Assembly (NCBI GenBank): GCA_016705475.1
Contig: JADIYD010000014.1
Span: 434,001 to 498,000 of the forward strand
Length of the DNA stretch: 64,000 bases
Source of the DNA: Betaproteobacteria bacterium
Lineage (GTDB): Bacteria > Pseudomonadota > Gammaproteobacteria > Burkholderiales > Rhodocyclaceae
Direction of reading: 5' to 3'
Below the pieces are notes generated by a model that searched no databases, was not told where the DNA came from, and saw only the letters and a list, made by a program, of their open reading frames with translations. Each line of letters starts with the position of its first letter. Position 1 is the first letter of the stretch. A program made the position numbers and the translations under genes. Below are positions 63,492 to 64,000 of this stretch, piece after piece.

Positions 63492-64000
63492 TTATACCTT
63501 GGAGGCACAGAAATTGACGAGTGCCGATGCCAAATCTGGCCTCGCGGCGAGCTTTTCGGCCCAATTGCGGTTGTGATGGGCTATGACAGCCCTGTTGCTA
63601 ACGAACTCTTCCCACGCCAGTCCAATGTTGCGTCCGAGATTCCATGCCACAAACATCCTGCGGATAGTCGTTTGCATTTTCGCGTCAAGGCCTTCCCCGT
63701 AGCAGCCAAGGAAAGCTTCCAGCTTGACCAGGTGCGCCCCGTCGTCCTGCGAATAAAGCTGCCAGACGAAAGGTTTTCCTGCCCATTGTGCGCGCACGAA
63801 AGAATCCTCGCCACGCACGAAGTTGATGTCGCAGCGCCACAGCAATCGATCAAAATCGTCAATCGGCACAAAAGGTATCGGGCGAATCAGCGCATTGCCA
63901 TGCTGCCAGGGACCGCTTCCGCCCAAATGGGACTGGACGGCAGCCAAAGGCTTGCCGGGCGGCACATGGCACACAACGGGATGCGCTGAATCCCGAAAAG
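63492..64000 (-). CDS. earP: EF-P arginine rhamnosyltransferase, C-terminal part
   Basis: The reading frame is open through the window edge, so the N-terminal ~200 residues are missing. The visible 169 codons include HPVVCHVPPGKPL, WRCDINFVRGEDSFVRAQWA (the dTDP-rhamnose-binding region) and FVWQLYSQDD, typical of EarP. It transfers rhamnose to Arg32 of EF-P. It is 39 bases upstream of efp on the same strand and probably in one operon with it. Confidence 0.93.
   Translation of the reverse strand, partial: FRDSAHPVVCHVPPGKPLAAVQSHLGGSGPWQHGNALIRPIPFVPIDDFDRLLWRCDINFVRGEDSFVRAQWAGKPFVWQLYSQDDGAHLVKLEAFLGCYGEGLDAKMQTTIRRMFVAWNLGRNIGLAWEEFVSNRAVIAHHNRNWAEKLAARPDLASALVNFCASKV

Overview
The window looks like chromosome of a betaproteobacterium, most likely Rhodocyclales (Dechloromonas/Azonexus-like). 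Supporting evidence is a polyhydroxybutyrate (PHB) pathway, the order pdxJ-acpS-nagZ, an EF-P carrying Arg32 next to its rhamnosyltransferase EarP, a lipoyl-domain-bearing E3 subunit, and LldEFG-type lactate oxidation. No rRNA, tRNA or CRISPR array was recognised by eye. The taxonomic call is inference from gene content.

Layout. (1) 0.5-10.6 kb: mostly minus-strand small secreted proteins, lipoproteins and zinc-ribbon proteins of unknown function. They are bracketed by two plus-strand paralogous TPR/SARP-type regulators that share a nearly identical 33-bp upstream element. The first paralog is broken by an internal deletion and an IS3 remnant. (2) 11.1-22.8 kb: a Tn3-family transposon with its own toxin-antitoxin pair sits in the coding sequence of an older Tn21-type transposase. 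Beyond the Tn21 terminal repeat lie an unrecognised two-gene cassette, a TacAT (GNAT/DUF1778) pair, and a 502-residue protein of unknown function. (3) 22.9-40.1 kb: core metabolism, all on the minus strand. It holds lactate permease (lldP), an FAD/Fe-S D-lactate dehydrogenase, lldEFG, an LldR-type regulator with two operators, then aceE-aceF-lpd-phaA-phaB ending in a strong terminator. Read together this is lactate uptake, oxidation to pyruvate, acetyl-CoA, then (R)-3-hydroxybutyryl-CoA for PHB. (4) 40.4-47.5 kb: a pile-up of insertion-sequence remnants (IS21 twice, IS1595, IS66) around a stray second lldE fragment, followed by a second Tn3-family transposon carrying a FitAB/VapBC pair. (5) 47.8-60.4 kb: a defence and mobility island. 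It has a 1468-residue HNH-STAND NTPase, a tyrosine recombinase, a ParM-like segregation pair, a CFI-box protein, a Cas4-like nuclease, and an AbiEi/AbiEii pair with a frameshifted toxin. (6) 60.7-64.0 kb: housekeeping genes pdxJ-acpS-nagZ, then efp and earP (cut by the window edge) on the other strand.

The most interesting candidate system is the HNH-STAND protein. Its architecture is a nuclease-like zinc domain, an NTPase and a long helical sensor region, which resembles antiphage NLR-like proteins. Second is the secreted/zinc-ribbon cluster with its duplicated regulator. Third is the two-gene cassette at 16.6-18.5 kb.
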